In this document: piece by piece, positions 50,946-62,900 of the stretch
How positions within the stretch are numbered: position 1 is the stretch's first letter
Layout of the letters: each line of letters starts with the position of its first letter
The notes under the pieces: model-generated
The model's database searches: none
What the model was told of the DNA's origin: nothing
Seen by the model: only the letters and a program-made list of their open reading frames with translations
Source: Sequoia sempervirens
Lineage: Eukaryota; Streptophyta; Pinopsida; Cupressales; Cupressaceae
Direction of reading: 5' to 3'
DNA: 64,000 nt
Assembly: GCA_007258455.2 (NCBI GenBank)
Contig: VDFB02321281.1
Location: forward strand, 1 to 64,000
Translations under genes and position numbers: made by a program

Positions 50946-51613
50946 CTAAAAGCCATTCAATTTGGAAAATTGATCAAATTCCATCATCCAATCCAAGCCT
51001 TTGACCGTCTCTAGCCCAAGCATCTTCTTCAGGAAGCTAGCACCGTATGCCACAATCTAGTGATGGCAAACCAGAGCCATTCCCTTGAGCTCCAAAAGTA
51101 AAGGGTACACATGGATGACCTTTCCCCCCACCTTGACCAAAGGCAAATCACAATCCCACAACGCACCCCGCCCTAGCAATGTAGATTTTAACATCTCGTC
51201 CAAACCTCCCAGAATATCGCTCTTGAACAACTTATAGATGATTACCTTTGCTTCGCCCTTTGGAGTCCTCACATCCATAAGTGACACAAGAAAATAGGAA
51301 GCAATGTGGGTGTTCACCCTGAAGCACTCACAATTCTACAAAAATTCTTTACCCAATATCATTTTAACCGCCACCACCACATGGGGATCGACCCTCACAA
51401 GAATCCTCTTCAACCGCTGGTCGGTGATATGTTTCAAGGCCGTTTGGTGCACCTTATAGTCAAGCTAAATTGGAGTGTCGTGCCTAATGCTAACCATAGC
51501 CTCTGCGAAACCTCCACAATGAATTTGGAGTGTTCTGCCATAGCTGAATACAAAACCAAACCGGTAGAAAACAGAAGAGGTGATGAATGAAATGAGAACG
51601 CAACCAACTGGTT
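50946..51613 (-). pseudogene. Decayed ORF of unknown function between the 81-bp repeats
   Basis: One minus-strand frame of about 220 codons, broken only by TAG codons, spans this segment, which is GC-richer than its surroundings. Readable parts include GGFAEAMVSIRHDTPI, RLKRILVRVDPHVVVAVKMI, IASYFLVSLMDVRTPKGEAK and, near the end, ASFLKKMLGLETVKGLDWMM. The last piece resembles a stretch of the Ptta-like gene to its right (ALASILGLEAVNKLDGVDLT), so the two may be related. No other domain is recognised. It could be a second transposon protein or a captured host exon. Confidence 0.45.
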
Positions 51614-51956
51614 AAACATAAAAGTTTCCTTCAGGTTTATTATAGTGTGCATCAACCAGCATGCTTGGCCAGATAGCCTACCCACTATCCATCTATCCCA
51701 AGACTGGTTGCCTAACCACCATCCGATGCCAACTGGGGTTATGGCCTAAATAATCCCAGATCTCTGGGTGTTATTTCATGATGACCTCAATCGCTAGCCT
51801 AAGGCACGCCAAACAATAAACACTTGCATTTAACTCCCATGAGGTGGTCGTAGGGAAGTTGGCCCACAACAGGTTCCCCTATGAAAGAATTTCCACGTAA
51901 GTTGTAGGAATGCTAACTCATCCAAATTCAATCCAAGCTAGTCGTAATCCTTCGTG

Positions 51957-51985
51957 GTCTCTCCACCACCTTTTGGTGGAGAGAC
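51957..51985. repeat. 11-bp perfect hairpin
   Basis: GTCTCTCCACC and GGTGGAGAGAC pair perfectly around a 7-nt loop, just inside the second 81-bp repeat. Its position at the end of the inserted segment suggests an element terminus, but no Helitron-type CTRR end follows. Confidence 0.7.
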
Positions 51986-52013
51986 ACCCACCCTATAGAG
52001 TAATTAAATTAAA

Positions 52014-52094
52014 TAATATGTTTAATTTCAATTTAATTAGTTAAATATATCATGCCTCTTAAATAACTCATATGATTATAGAGTAAGTAATTTA
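52014..52094 (+). repeat. 81-bp direct repeat, copy 2
   Basis: The partner of 50581-50661. The sequence right of this copy continues with similar AT-rich words (TTTAATTATTTAACTCATATGATTAAAT region). Confidence 0.85.
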
Positions 52095-52334
52095 ATTATT
52101 TAACTCATATGATTAAATAACAAGATAATTATTATAACATGATCATCATCTATAATTAAGACAAGTGAGTCAAATATCTATAATTTAATTGAATTTGACG
52201 ACATCCATCTTGAGCAGTAAACTAAAATCATCAACGTAATAAATATCCATCCAAAAATCATCAACCACTTTCAATATATATAAATTGACAAGTCAATACT
52301 GATAAGATCATCATCATATATAACTAAAACAAGT

Positions 52335-52530
52335 GAAAGTCAAATATGCGAGTAGATCAATAACATGTCAAAATGATACATTTCCAACAGTCGACATAAG
52401 TCAAAATGATACATGTACAAATGATATAAGTAAAAATGATAAACTATGTAACTCAAAATGATACAAGTCAAGATGATACTTGCCCAAATGATATGAGTCA
52501 AAATGATACAACTCAATAATATGGTATCGC
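52335..52530. repeat. Short tandem repeats of AGTCAAAATGATACA type
   Basis: About ten degenerate units of 12-18 bases built on AAATGATA(C/T)A and AGTCAAAATGATACA occur in series. They lie near the 3' end of the Ptta-like gene. Confidence 0.7.
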
Positions 52531-52628
52531 AGGCCATGAAAATGATACATATGATGGTAACCATGAAAAGAGGCATCATAATGATATATCAACAATGATC
52601 CATGATGCAGTCTATATGATCATGAATG

Positions 52629-55600
52629 TCATTGGCTACTACCATCAACTGCCTCATCACCATCATCACCATCGTGATCATCATATTTGTCATCATCATC
52701 GTCATCGGCCTCAGTGTCTTCTGTATCCACATCATCATCATCCTCTGCCATGTGATCTGTAACAAAACCAACATATTCTGGATCTATATCATGAGGATCA
52801 TCTTGATCTTCTGGAAGACCCGTGTTTTGCAAAAAAAAACATTTAAAATGAAAAGTTATTATTCATTTCATGCAATAATTTATGTTTTTGTTATATATCT
52901 AATATTACAACATATGAAACAAAATCATAATCATATTACATCATATCAAGGTGCACATACCATAATAAAATTTCAAAAAATTTACAGCTAATATGTCATT
53001 CCAATGATGTAAAACATGCAACAATTCTAATAAATGTTAGTAAAGATAATAAAAAAAATTGTTATACAATTTAACTATCAACTATAAATTCTATTACATA
53101 ACCTTAAGTGCCAACCCTATGCATGTTGTGCTATATATGATTATGTTTGCCTCGAAGAGCCTTTGAGAGTTAACTATTCTATATATCTTCTCCTATATTT
53201 CATAAATGGATATTTTTCTAGGACATTTTGGAACTGTAATATGCTTCAAAGGTTATTTGAGAATTAACTAGTCTATATGTCCCCATATTTTAGAGTCAAA
53301 ATTGAAAGTCAAATTTTATTATGATTTAAACTAGAGATTGGATCAAGGATATTGAGCTTTTAACTAGAGATTATGCATACAGTGAATGTGATTTACTTTT
53401 TTTATGAATGATTGAATCATTACAAGATCCATGGTGATATATTGTTATGCCTATTTTCTTAAGACATCAACATATTATGTATTAGTTTCTACTACAAATC
53501 ATATGAGATTAGTTCATGGAGCACTTAGTCTCCATTGGCTCACACATGTTCATTCATCACTTTTTGACATAGATCGACCTTCTCATCACCACACATGGGA
53601 CTTGATTTTGCATTGGCACATATGTTGAGGCATGATAGAGATGAAATAACACCCTTGCACACATGTTGAGGCATCTATGGCATCACAAAGACACCTCATA
53701 CTTTTCCCAAGCATGTACCTGACATGTTGTTGATCAAGAAGTTGCATGTCATACTATACTCTTGAGATTTAATGAAGCCATGGAAGCAATGGTAATTGAT
53801 GTAGATTATATGGATCTAGTGGCTAGGGCTATGACTAGGGTCACCACAACACAAGAAAATGAATCAAACATCCTTAAAATGACATGAGAAATGGAAGGGC
53901 ATAAGAAGGAAATTGAGCACTTGAAACATCAAGTGGAATACTATGAGGCTACAAGGTATGACATAGGTGATTTCATGGAATATGCATTAGAAATCCATGA
54001 TGACTTGACCTTGGTGCAAAAGGAGTTCTACAAGGACATGTTAGATCTATAGGATGCCTACCAAGATTCATCAAAACATTCTTACATGTTAAAAGAATGG
54101 AAGCATCATGAGGAAGGATGGAAAAGATGCATGTGGATCACTTAGTAGAATGGAAACATGAATTCAAGGAAGCACTCCTTGAGATACCATGTTTGAGAGA
54201 AAAGAAGATAAATCAAATCAACATGGACTAAGTTACTCAAATGATACAACTCATAACTTAAATGAGGACACTTAAGAGATATTAAAAGACCATGGTCATT
54301 AATTAAAAGATGCAATGAAAATAAGGCATGAATGTCACCCACTGCCCTTTAAGGCAAACAATATTTTTTCCCTCAACATGAAATAATGGGAAAATTGAGT
54401 GGGATCTAAGGCCAACAAAGAAGCACTTTAGAACTCATCCTACACATCAATAAACAACTCAACACAAGAAATACAAATTGACATATTAACACAACAATAT
54501 CCAACTAAGTTATTGAAAGTCAACTATTGATATCTCGTTCTCCATCCAGATTACAAAATCAGTCCACTTTTTGCTTTGTAACATTTCCTTTTCAAATTGC
54601 ATTGGATGTCAGCCATATTTCTCCTCCTGTCAAAACATGGCACATGGACTAGTTAAACTAATTAATATGAAATCATTTATTTTTTCCTAGGAAATAAAAA
54701 AATATCATTTAACATATTAAATATACTTACAAATGTACAGATCAAGGCCTGTAAGCCTTTCTGGCCATTGTGATGTGTGGCACGAAGTTTGTCAAGCCTA
54801 GACTTGGAGGCCTTGTCCTGAAACATATACTAATTCAATTTAACTATGCACAAATAAAATTTAAAAAATTGTTTAATAAATTTGATATAATCTTATGAGA
54901 AAATTCAAATACCTACGTACTCTCCTCATCAGACTTCCTACGTGCATCCGAATTCTCATATGCTTTTAGAAGCTCTTTCCATACTATCACACTTACATCA
55001 ATTGGCCTTTTTTTGAGCCCTAGCTCGAGAGGGAGTTTTTTTATCTTCTTTGTTTGGTTGCACCGAAATATCTTGCAGTTTTGAGATATTTGTAGCTTTA
55101 TCTTCTTTATAGACCAACCTGTGCCAAATTCAATCTCCATGTCATGGATAACTACTTTTTGTAGGTGCATGGGTATCTTTGAGAATGACAATTGTAGATG
55201 GTCTTTGAACCATTGAAGGCATGATTCCTTCAAGCTATTCACAAATGTTTTTCCAGCATCTGTCATTCAGACTTCCCCTGAAACCACATCGTATTCTATC
55301 TTAGTATCGTAGCTACCAATGCAAGATGCAAAACATGGTGTGGTGGAAGAAGTCTGTGTCCCAAGAGTGGCTAGGACATTGGAAGTATTTTCTCCCTATT
55401 CCACATTCTTAGAGTTTATTGTTATTGATTTCCTCCTGGATCTATTGCTCGATCCGAGACTGGTTGGGGAATCAATTGATTCGCTTTGACATGGTTGATT
55501 TGGTTGCAATGTTTTAGGGGATTTACTAGATCATTTTTCTATGTATCTGGAAAGCATTGTCAAATCCACACCATCCAATTTGTTCACTGCCTCTAGCCCC

Positions 55601-55808
55601 AATATGGAAGCCAATGCCTCTTTATCTTTGTTAGTCTCATGTCCCTATATATATAATAAATTTCTTCTTTTAAATTTAGAAATAAAAAACTAAAAACTAA
55701 AAATCAAAGAAACAATGGAAACATTTACAAATCTATAAATTGACAATGAATTACCTCATTGTGGCCAGAGTCTGCTCCCTTTGCTCCCTTCCCTCTATTG
55801 CTTGACAT
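52629..55808 (-). pseudogene. CACTA second protein, Ptta/TNPA-like transposase, decayed and interrupted
   Basis: Exons on the minus strand start with ATG at 55808 (exon 1, 55755-55808, MSSNRGKGAKGADSGHNE). Exon 2 runs 55644 to about 54920, exon 3 is 54817-54731, exon 4 starts at 54626, and an acidic last exon lies at about 52832-52629. Introns 1 and 3 and the acceptors are GT-AG, with phase 0 joins. The conserved part reads IDVSVIVWKELLKAYENSDA, then RRKSDEES, then KASKSRLDKLRATHHNGQKG. It follows the W-K-x-L...A-x-(K/R)-x-S...N/S-(K/R)...H-x-x-G-x-K pattern of the plant Ptta/En/Spm transposase family (PF03004). TNPA-type proteins bind subterminal repeats. Stops include TGA at the end of the SRYIEK segment, within GEV-MTDAG and after EEKYG. 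A foreign coiled-coil fragment lies in an intron. Confidence 0.65.
53780..54145 (+). pseudogene. Coiled-coil fragment inserted in the Ptta-like gene, opposite strand
   Basis: A plus-strand frame of 121 codons with two internal stops. It is rich in E, K and M, for example EAMVIDVDYMDLVARAMTR and KKEIEHLKHQVEYYEATRYD. It resembles a gag-like or structural coiled coil. It lies within an intron of the minus-strand gene, probably as part of an old insertion of roughly 1.3 kb whose ends I could not define. Confidence 0.4.
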
Positions 55809-57740
55809 TTTGAGGCGACCTAGGGAAAATTATTTTCGTCCAGTCTATGGAGGCAAATGAAGTACACACTGCCAGGTATGAAATTTTTCATCTAGTTTGT
55901 GGTATGAAAGCAAGCCATCAATTAAAGAAATTAAAAGAAATGGGTGATTTAAAAGAAACAGGCGATTAATGAGCAAGCTTTACCTTGAATGACTCTCTTT
56001 TTGGATTTAAATGCCTATGAGATATGTCCTAAGAGTTCAAACCCTGTGATGGAATGAATAATGCAAACATAAGACCACCAAATAACCCAAATCAACCGAA
56101 GCCTGGCCATTATCTACCAGGTGGCATCCCTTTTGTACAAATCTATTAGTAAAAATTCTATTTAAATATCTTTATATGGACTCAAATTGAACCAAAAGGA
56201 AAAACATACCTGGTTTTCACGTTTAAAGTGAAATCAGGGGTTTGATTTCTATCCATCTATCCTCTACTGTGTATCTCACAAAAAAATTAAATGGAGTGAC
56301 CAAACACTGTAAACACCGTCTATCCTATGCTCTATATCTAGAAACAAAATAAAACTGGGTGACCAAATAATGCAAACACACAAGAAAAATGAAAACTAAA
56401 AGATCAACAACAAGACCAACCTAACAAACGAAAAACAACTGAAACAGAAAATCAGAGCGACCTATGGCAAATTATTTTCATCAAGTTTGTGGTATGAAAG
56501 TTTTGTTTTGTGTGGTATGTTTTAACACAGGCGGAAATTTTTAATTTTCTATTTTTGATTCATTATTCGGCGCTATAGTCTTCGTAGTTAACACCGACTT
56601 TCAACCCTAATAATCTCTTTGGGCCGCCAAAGGCGGTGCAAAGTGCGCCTAATTTACCGCCTAGCTATGCCAAACCAAAATGTTCCTCATGTAAACATTT
56701 GGAATTGAGGTAAATGTTTAAGTAGTAATGGTTTTATAACATTGGAATCTAATGTGACAACATACCACCAACTAGCTTGGAAAAAAATGGATACATCCTA
56801 GAAACTTTACATAATAAAAACATAATTTGATGGAACTTAAAAAAAAGTTGTACTGTGTTTTAGTAACTTGAAAACAAAACTCATTTACCTATCAAACAAA
56901 TAAATTCAAATCTCATGCCTTCTCTTGGTTAACGAAGATATACATGCTAGCTAAATCAATCAATATGTCAAAGGTTTTAGCTAGTGGCTAGACTTCCATG
57001 CAATGCTAATTATGAAAACATAACATATTAGGCTACAAATATGATTTCCATACATCATAAAGTAGGTCATGCTATGTATCAATATTTCATTAAAGTTGTA
57101 AATTTTTAAGTCTTATATGGGTTGAGTCATTTGTAAATATTTGTTGGCTTTTATTTCATGAGGGGATTTCTACATAACCAAGCCAACTACTTTCACCATG
57201 GCCTCTATGAAGGATAAACACCAATCATGAAAAATAAAAAATCAAGAATTAAAGTCTTGGATCTTATCTAAGATAAATATTCTCACATTATCCAATGTAA
57301 AGTGGGTTTCAATCAAGAATAAGGAATCCAATCTCTAGTTTTCAAAGAGAAAATATCTATGATTTTAATGAATTTGTGGAAGAAGTGCAAGGTAGAGAAC
57401 CAACTAAAATTATTAGTAATAGGTATTCTTTCATCTAGGATAACAAGGGACCATGGAAGGGATGTTCAGCTAAAATTATTAGTAATAAGTTTTATTTGTA
57501 GTCAGCTTGTAAATAAATGTCTTTTTGATGTGAATTTGTAGTCATCTTTTAATCATAAGATTTGAGCTCTAGTTGTCAAGATTCCGCATGTAAACTTTTT
57601 GTGAAGAGAAAAATGTTGCAATGTCCTATTTTGTTTTTCATAGTGCGTCTTAATGAAAAGTGAGCGTATTAACAAGATAATTTCAACAATATTCTCTTGG
57701 TGCACAGTTGTTATGTGATATTGTCATTGTTGTGTATTAC
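55809..57740. other. Divergent intergenic region of the CACTA element
   Basis: This lies between the start of the minus-strand Ptta-like gene and the plus-strand SET-like gene. At 56568-56680 there is a GC-richer cluster with CGGCGCTATAG, GGCCGCCAAAGGCGGTGC (a short palindrome) and GTGCGCCTAATTTACCGCC, words like those near the left terminus. It may hold promoters for both genes. No ORF is supported; short frames at 57359-57541 have no domain. Confidence 0.4.
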
Positions 57741-57744
57741 AGGA

Positions 57745-57855
57745 TCCAAAGGAGGCCATGGAGAGAGGACATGGACGGTGTAGAACTACTAAATAGCAGA
57801 GAGGAAAGTGGGTGGAAATAGATATGACAATGTAATCTACAGATACAATAGAGGT
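57745..57855 (+). repeat. Degenerate duplicate of a SET-gene exon
   Basis: AGAGGACATGGACGG-GTAGAACTACTAAAT and AGTGGGTGGAAATAGATATG match the exon at 58377-58721 (ACATGGACGTGGACCTAAAA, AGTGGGTGGAAGAGGATATG). The duplicate has indels and no usable frame. It lies about 680 bp upstream in the same orientation. Confidence 0.65.
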
Positions 57856-58165
57856 GAGAAGAGAAAGCAACCTCAACCAAAGGAGGAAGGTGTTTATCAA
57901 TTCGTAAATGCTACAACATAGAGGAGATAAAGTCATTTTTTTGTCCATGAGGCCTCTGAGGTCAAACTTATTGGTTCAAAATGCATAGGAATGGTGATTA
58001 AATGTGATTCTATGATTAAGGGAAAAGTTTGAAAATTAGGATGGCCAAAACATGATACCAATATGTCAGATATAAGAATAAAGTGAGGTTTTGTGTTGGA
58101 TAGCATATTCGTTGAAATGATATAATGTGTGTACTAAACATTATTTACTATGTTGTGTATTATAG

Positions 58166-59750
58166 GCGCGAGACGAGGCCATGGAAATAGATCGTGTCAT
58201 ATCAAGTGAGGACACAACGGATGAAGCGGGACATCAGGTACTCAAATTTTGACTTAACTTAGGAAAAAATGATCTAATGGAATTTTGTGATACATCCATC
58301 TTTTTTCATAGTATTATTGAAATTTATAATGTATTATCCAATATTGACATAAATTAATACATGTTGATTATTTTAGATGGAGATTGGAGAAAATGCAGAG
58401 CCTAAGCGTTCAACTAGCAAAAGAACAAGATATGTACATGGACGTGGACCTAAAACTATTAAATCATGTAGAGGACAGTGGGTGGAAGAGGATATGACAA
58501 TGGATCCTGCAAACAGAACAAATGATTGCACTGAACAAGAGGTTGGTCAAGACTATAGTACATGGGATGAATACTTTGAGAAAATTATTATTTGTGGATG
58601 TTTTGTATGTCATGGAAAGAAACAATTCAAACGAGTGATTGTACAAATACATTACATATATGATGAGATTCCAGTCAGTAGTATGCCTCCTACAATCAAT
58701 TCAAATCCAAAAGGAATTGTGGTAAGGAATTTTTCAATTTGATATAAATAACATGTATACTTCATTTAAACATTGTTTTATATTATTTAAATAACTAATT
58801 TTTTTCTTAATGGATACTTGCAGGATAAATTTCTTGGTTTAAAGTTTCTTGGATCATTAAATTCTAGCCTAGAGGGTAATGAACATTTATTAGATGATAC
58901 ATCTAACAAAAATATGTGCCAATACACCAGCTCAGAAAAAGAGGAATTGATGAAAATAAGTAATAGAACATGAACCGGTTTAAAGATGCATAATTTGCTT
59001 AAAGACAAGGGGAAGGTGGACTACATACCCTATGAGAATGAATGTGATGGATATGATGACTTTCCCCTGAGTTTGAGATCAATTTACAAAGAGACATTTG
59101 ATCATCGATTGTATTGCACTTGGCCTAGTGATCAACAACTACCTAGAGTGTACGAGGTGTTTCAATTTTGGGGATACAGTTACATGATATGACCCTCCAA
59201 TATTCATGGAGCGAATCTAGGCCTCTTTATTGTACAAAATGTACATGTTGGATATAAACATAGAAAAAATTCAGAACAAACCACTAGGAGATTAATGCCA
59301 TATTATGGTACATCATATTACAGTGGTGAATGGATAAGGCTAGCAGAATATAAGCCTAGCATATCAACATATGGTCTAAATTTGAATATGTATACACATC
59401 GTCTCCAACTGGAAAGTGGAAAAGAAATGAATAGAGATCATCTTATGTATATAGATGGATGTGCATACACACACAAAAATATTGCAGGATTTATAAATAG
59501 TAGTAAGGGAAGGGACCCTACTGTAAGACTGAATTATCAATTTGTTGAGGTTATAAATGATAAAGATGAAGATATGGAAAGAGAGGTTGATAGATTGATA
59601 ATGGTTGAGGCTATTATGGACCTTACCATTGGGGATGAGTTATTGATTGATTACCCCTTCTTAAAACACACTCCCGTGTGAAAGAAAAGGGAAGAACAAG
59701 GTCTCCCTAAGGATGTTCTTAAGGGCAGAAAACCAAAGAATAATAAATGA
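58166..59750 (+). pseudogene. SET-domain-like protein inside the CACTA element
   Basis: Exons are 58166-58237, 58377-58721 and 58824-59750, joined by GT-AG introns in phase 0. The last exon is a single frame without any shift, interrupted only by TGA at 58971, 59190 and 59679; the natural stop is TGA 59748. The N-terminal part is basic (RSTSKRTRYVHGRGPK). The C-terminal part shows SET signatures: YIDGCAYTHKNIAGFINSSK at about 59451-59510, corresponding to the N-x-A-R-F-I-N-H-S block, and ELLIDYPF at 59637-59660, corresponding to the G-E-E-L-x-x-D-Y block. The usual NHS is NSS here. SET proteins methylate lysines, mainly on histones, using S-adenosylmethionine. No pre-SET or post-SET cysteine cluster is clear. 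It is probably a captured or co-travelling gene, recently silenced. Confidence 0.6.
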
Positions 59751-59983
59751 GTGTGGATTGATGTTTTATAAACTATGTTGTCAAAAGTTTGTTTTATTTA
59801 AATTATTGTATAAAAAAGGTAGTCTATAAAATAATGTTCCATTATTCAATTGATGTATATATGTTCATACAATTTATATTTTTATTTTTTAAGCCATATT
59901 TGATTATATTTCTTTGAAATTGATACATTTATGATTTATCCAATTGTTGCCAAGCATTAAATAATGCTTGTGTTTGTTGATAG

Positions 59984-62900
59984 GTAGAAGATGTTGATGA
60001 AACACATACTAATACCCAAGATCCAACTGGGTTATTAAGATTTGGACGAGATGATCCAAACCATCCTTTAAACAATACCAGGGTGAAAAGAGCAACATTG
60101 AAGAGAATACTACCAGTTGAGAAATTTGAAGAGTTGATGAGATCCACATACACTGATGACATGCCACCTAGCCTTAATGATGATGATCATGATAGTGAAA
60201 ATGTAGTGCATGAAGAAGGATTGAATGAAACGCTTACAGGTTTCTTTGGGGATGGAAACAATGATGACAATAATGATCATATGGTTGACAGTAATGATGA
60301 TAGCAAGGGTAATTACCACCAACGTAATGTTGATGATAACAACCTGAAAGATTCCATCAAACAAGCAACGAAGACACCCGTGTTCAAATCGGGTGCAAGT
60401 AGAACCTCAAAGCTGGCATGCACATTAATATTATTAGAAATCAAGTCACTATTTGGTTGGTCAGACAAAGGATTCACTACCCTACTAAAGTGAGTTGAAA
60501 TCTATTTCTTACTTTGCATTGTCAATTGGTGCACATAATTCATAAACATTCATTGTGTAGACATCGAAAATATACTGATTGACATCGTGCATTCGATCCT
60601 GACTTACTAACATCATTTCTTCCTAAATCATCCCTCGGTCTAACCACTTAATCAAATTCCCCTATCTGATTAAATTCATCAATATTCGTCTCTTAATTAA
60701 ATAAATCATTTTGTCTAATTAAGTCACTTTCTCTTGTTAATTAAATCAATCCATCCGATCTAATTATCCCTATTTAATTAAATAATCAATTTATTTGATT
60801 AAAATCTCTAAAGTCTATCTATTAAATTAAATAAATTAAAACCTTATTTGATTTAATCTAACACCATCCCCTTTAATTAAATAAATCAAAATCTTTATTT
60901 AATTAGCCTCTTATCATATTCCTCTCTTATCTGATTTAAATAAATCCATAAATCTAAGTCAAATAAGTCACATCATCTAATCTCCTGTTAAATTAATTAA
61001 ACCTTGATTAATCTAATCTCATGTCACATCCTCTAGATAATGCAAGTTGCACATGAAAATAGATTTAATTCATTTATTAAATCCCTATTTTCCCTCACAT
61101 GGCATCTTTTGGAATATTCTCCCAATTTGAATTCAAAAATTCCAAGTCAACATGTACATCCAACAAGGCATTTAAAACCTCTTACATGTCCTTTGCCTTG
61201 AGCCAAGTGGCATTTATTGCATTTTCCCTTCCCTCTTACATGTCATTTCAACAAATTTGAATTTCAAATATTGGCATTTATTGGCACAAACCCCAAATCT
61301 TGCACAACCATCATCCATTCATAGCTTGACAAGTGGCACCATATCATTGGATGAATGTTAGTCCCACATTGCTCAAATTTGGGCATTCATCCATCTTGAA
61401 ATCCTATAAATGAAGAGCTCCTCTCCTCATTTTATCATCCACAATCCAAGCAAAGTTACCATGCTAAAATACTTAGCCATTTCCATACATCATTTGAATT
61501 CCTAGTTAGGCTTTTTGCAGATTTGGCTTGGAGTTCTCATCTTTTCATCAAAAGTGGATCAACAATCTCTTCAACATTCGAATCTTGCATCATAGGGATT
61601 GGGAAAGGGCCAATTTTCACATCAAATTGGCACCAATTCCCCCATGGGATCAAGTGTTTGCTTCTTTAATTAGGATTAAATCTAGTTTTGTCATTTGCTT
61701 TGTGTTCTTCAATATTTTCTTTCCTATTTTGAGTTTGCAAATGGATTTCATGGGGAATCCTTCTTTTAGCTTGTAATTCCTTGTCTAACTCGTTTATTCA
61801 TGTTGTTTTGCAGGTACTAGGAAAAGGGTTCGCACACATTGACTTCGTTTATATTTATTTAAGGGGATTTTAAAACCGTATATTGTATATAAATAGTCCT
61901 AGTAGAGATTGAAATATCAAACATGTTCATCATAAGTCAAACATTCAATTGATTTAATCTCTGGCAATCTTATAGGGCACTAAAAACTAAAATATTCCCC
62001 AAAGAGAATGTGTTGCCATCAACTTGCAAAGAGGCGTGTTTGTTGTTGGTTGAGTTGGGGATTGAATATAAGAAAGTTCATTCATGTAAAAATGATTGCA
62101 TTTTATATAGAGATGAATATCAAAACAAGGTAGAATGCCCTGTATTCAAAGAGAAGAGATATCTTACAGATGTACAAGGGCCTACAGTTCTAAAGAAGGT
62201 TTTACATCACATTCCAATTATATCTAGACTTCAACAAATGTTCCATTGCAAGTCACTTGCACAATTGATGGACTGACATGCAAAGAATAGGAGTAAAGCT
62301 GGATTCATGCGAATTTCGGCTGACTCCAAAATAATGAAACACATAGAGGAAAAATGGCTAAGAAAATTCAAAGATGAACCCCGTAGTATCAAGTTTGGTC
62401 TTGCAATTGATGGAGTGTGCCCATTCTCTTTCTTGAGCTAAAATTATAGTGTTTGTCCAGTCAGATTGATAGTATACAATATTCCCCCATGGATGAGTGT
62501 TAGAAAGGAGCACCTTATGCTAACTCTCGTTGTTCTAGGAAAACATCAAGTTAAAAACATGGATGTTTATTTTGCTCCTTTTATTGATGAGATGCAACTG
62601 CTATGGAAAGGCATAAGAATGTATGACATATCACGTCCTCCATCAAATAGGTCCTTCATGTTGTATGGTGTGCTATGTTTGACTATTCATGATTTCCCAA
62701 GACTTGGTGTTTGTTTTGGTAAGATAAAATATTTACGTATTTACACTCATAATTTATTTTCATCACAACTTTCATACTTAGTTTTATACTATATTTTTGA
62801 TGTTATTAATATTACTTATTGAATTGTAGGGCTTCAAATAAAGGGGATATTTGCATGTCCAAGATGAGCATAACAATTTCAAGGATGGTATTCTAAAGAT

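Noticed and set aside
51950..52013. Helitron 3' end at the 11-bp hairpin
   Set aside because: A hairpin is present, but no CTRR end follows at the right distance and no matching TC start was found to the left.
56568..56680. Right terminus of a CACTA element in the GC-rich cluster
   Set aside because: The words resemble the left subterminal region, but no inverted ...TGTTGTAGTG end is present and the transposase lies further right.
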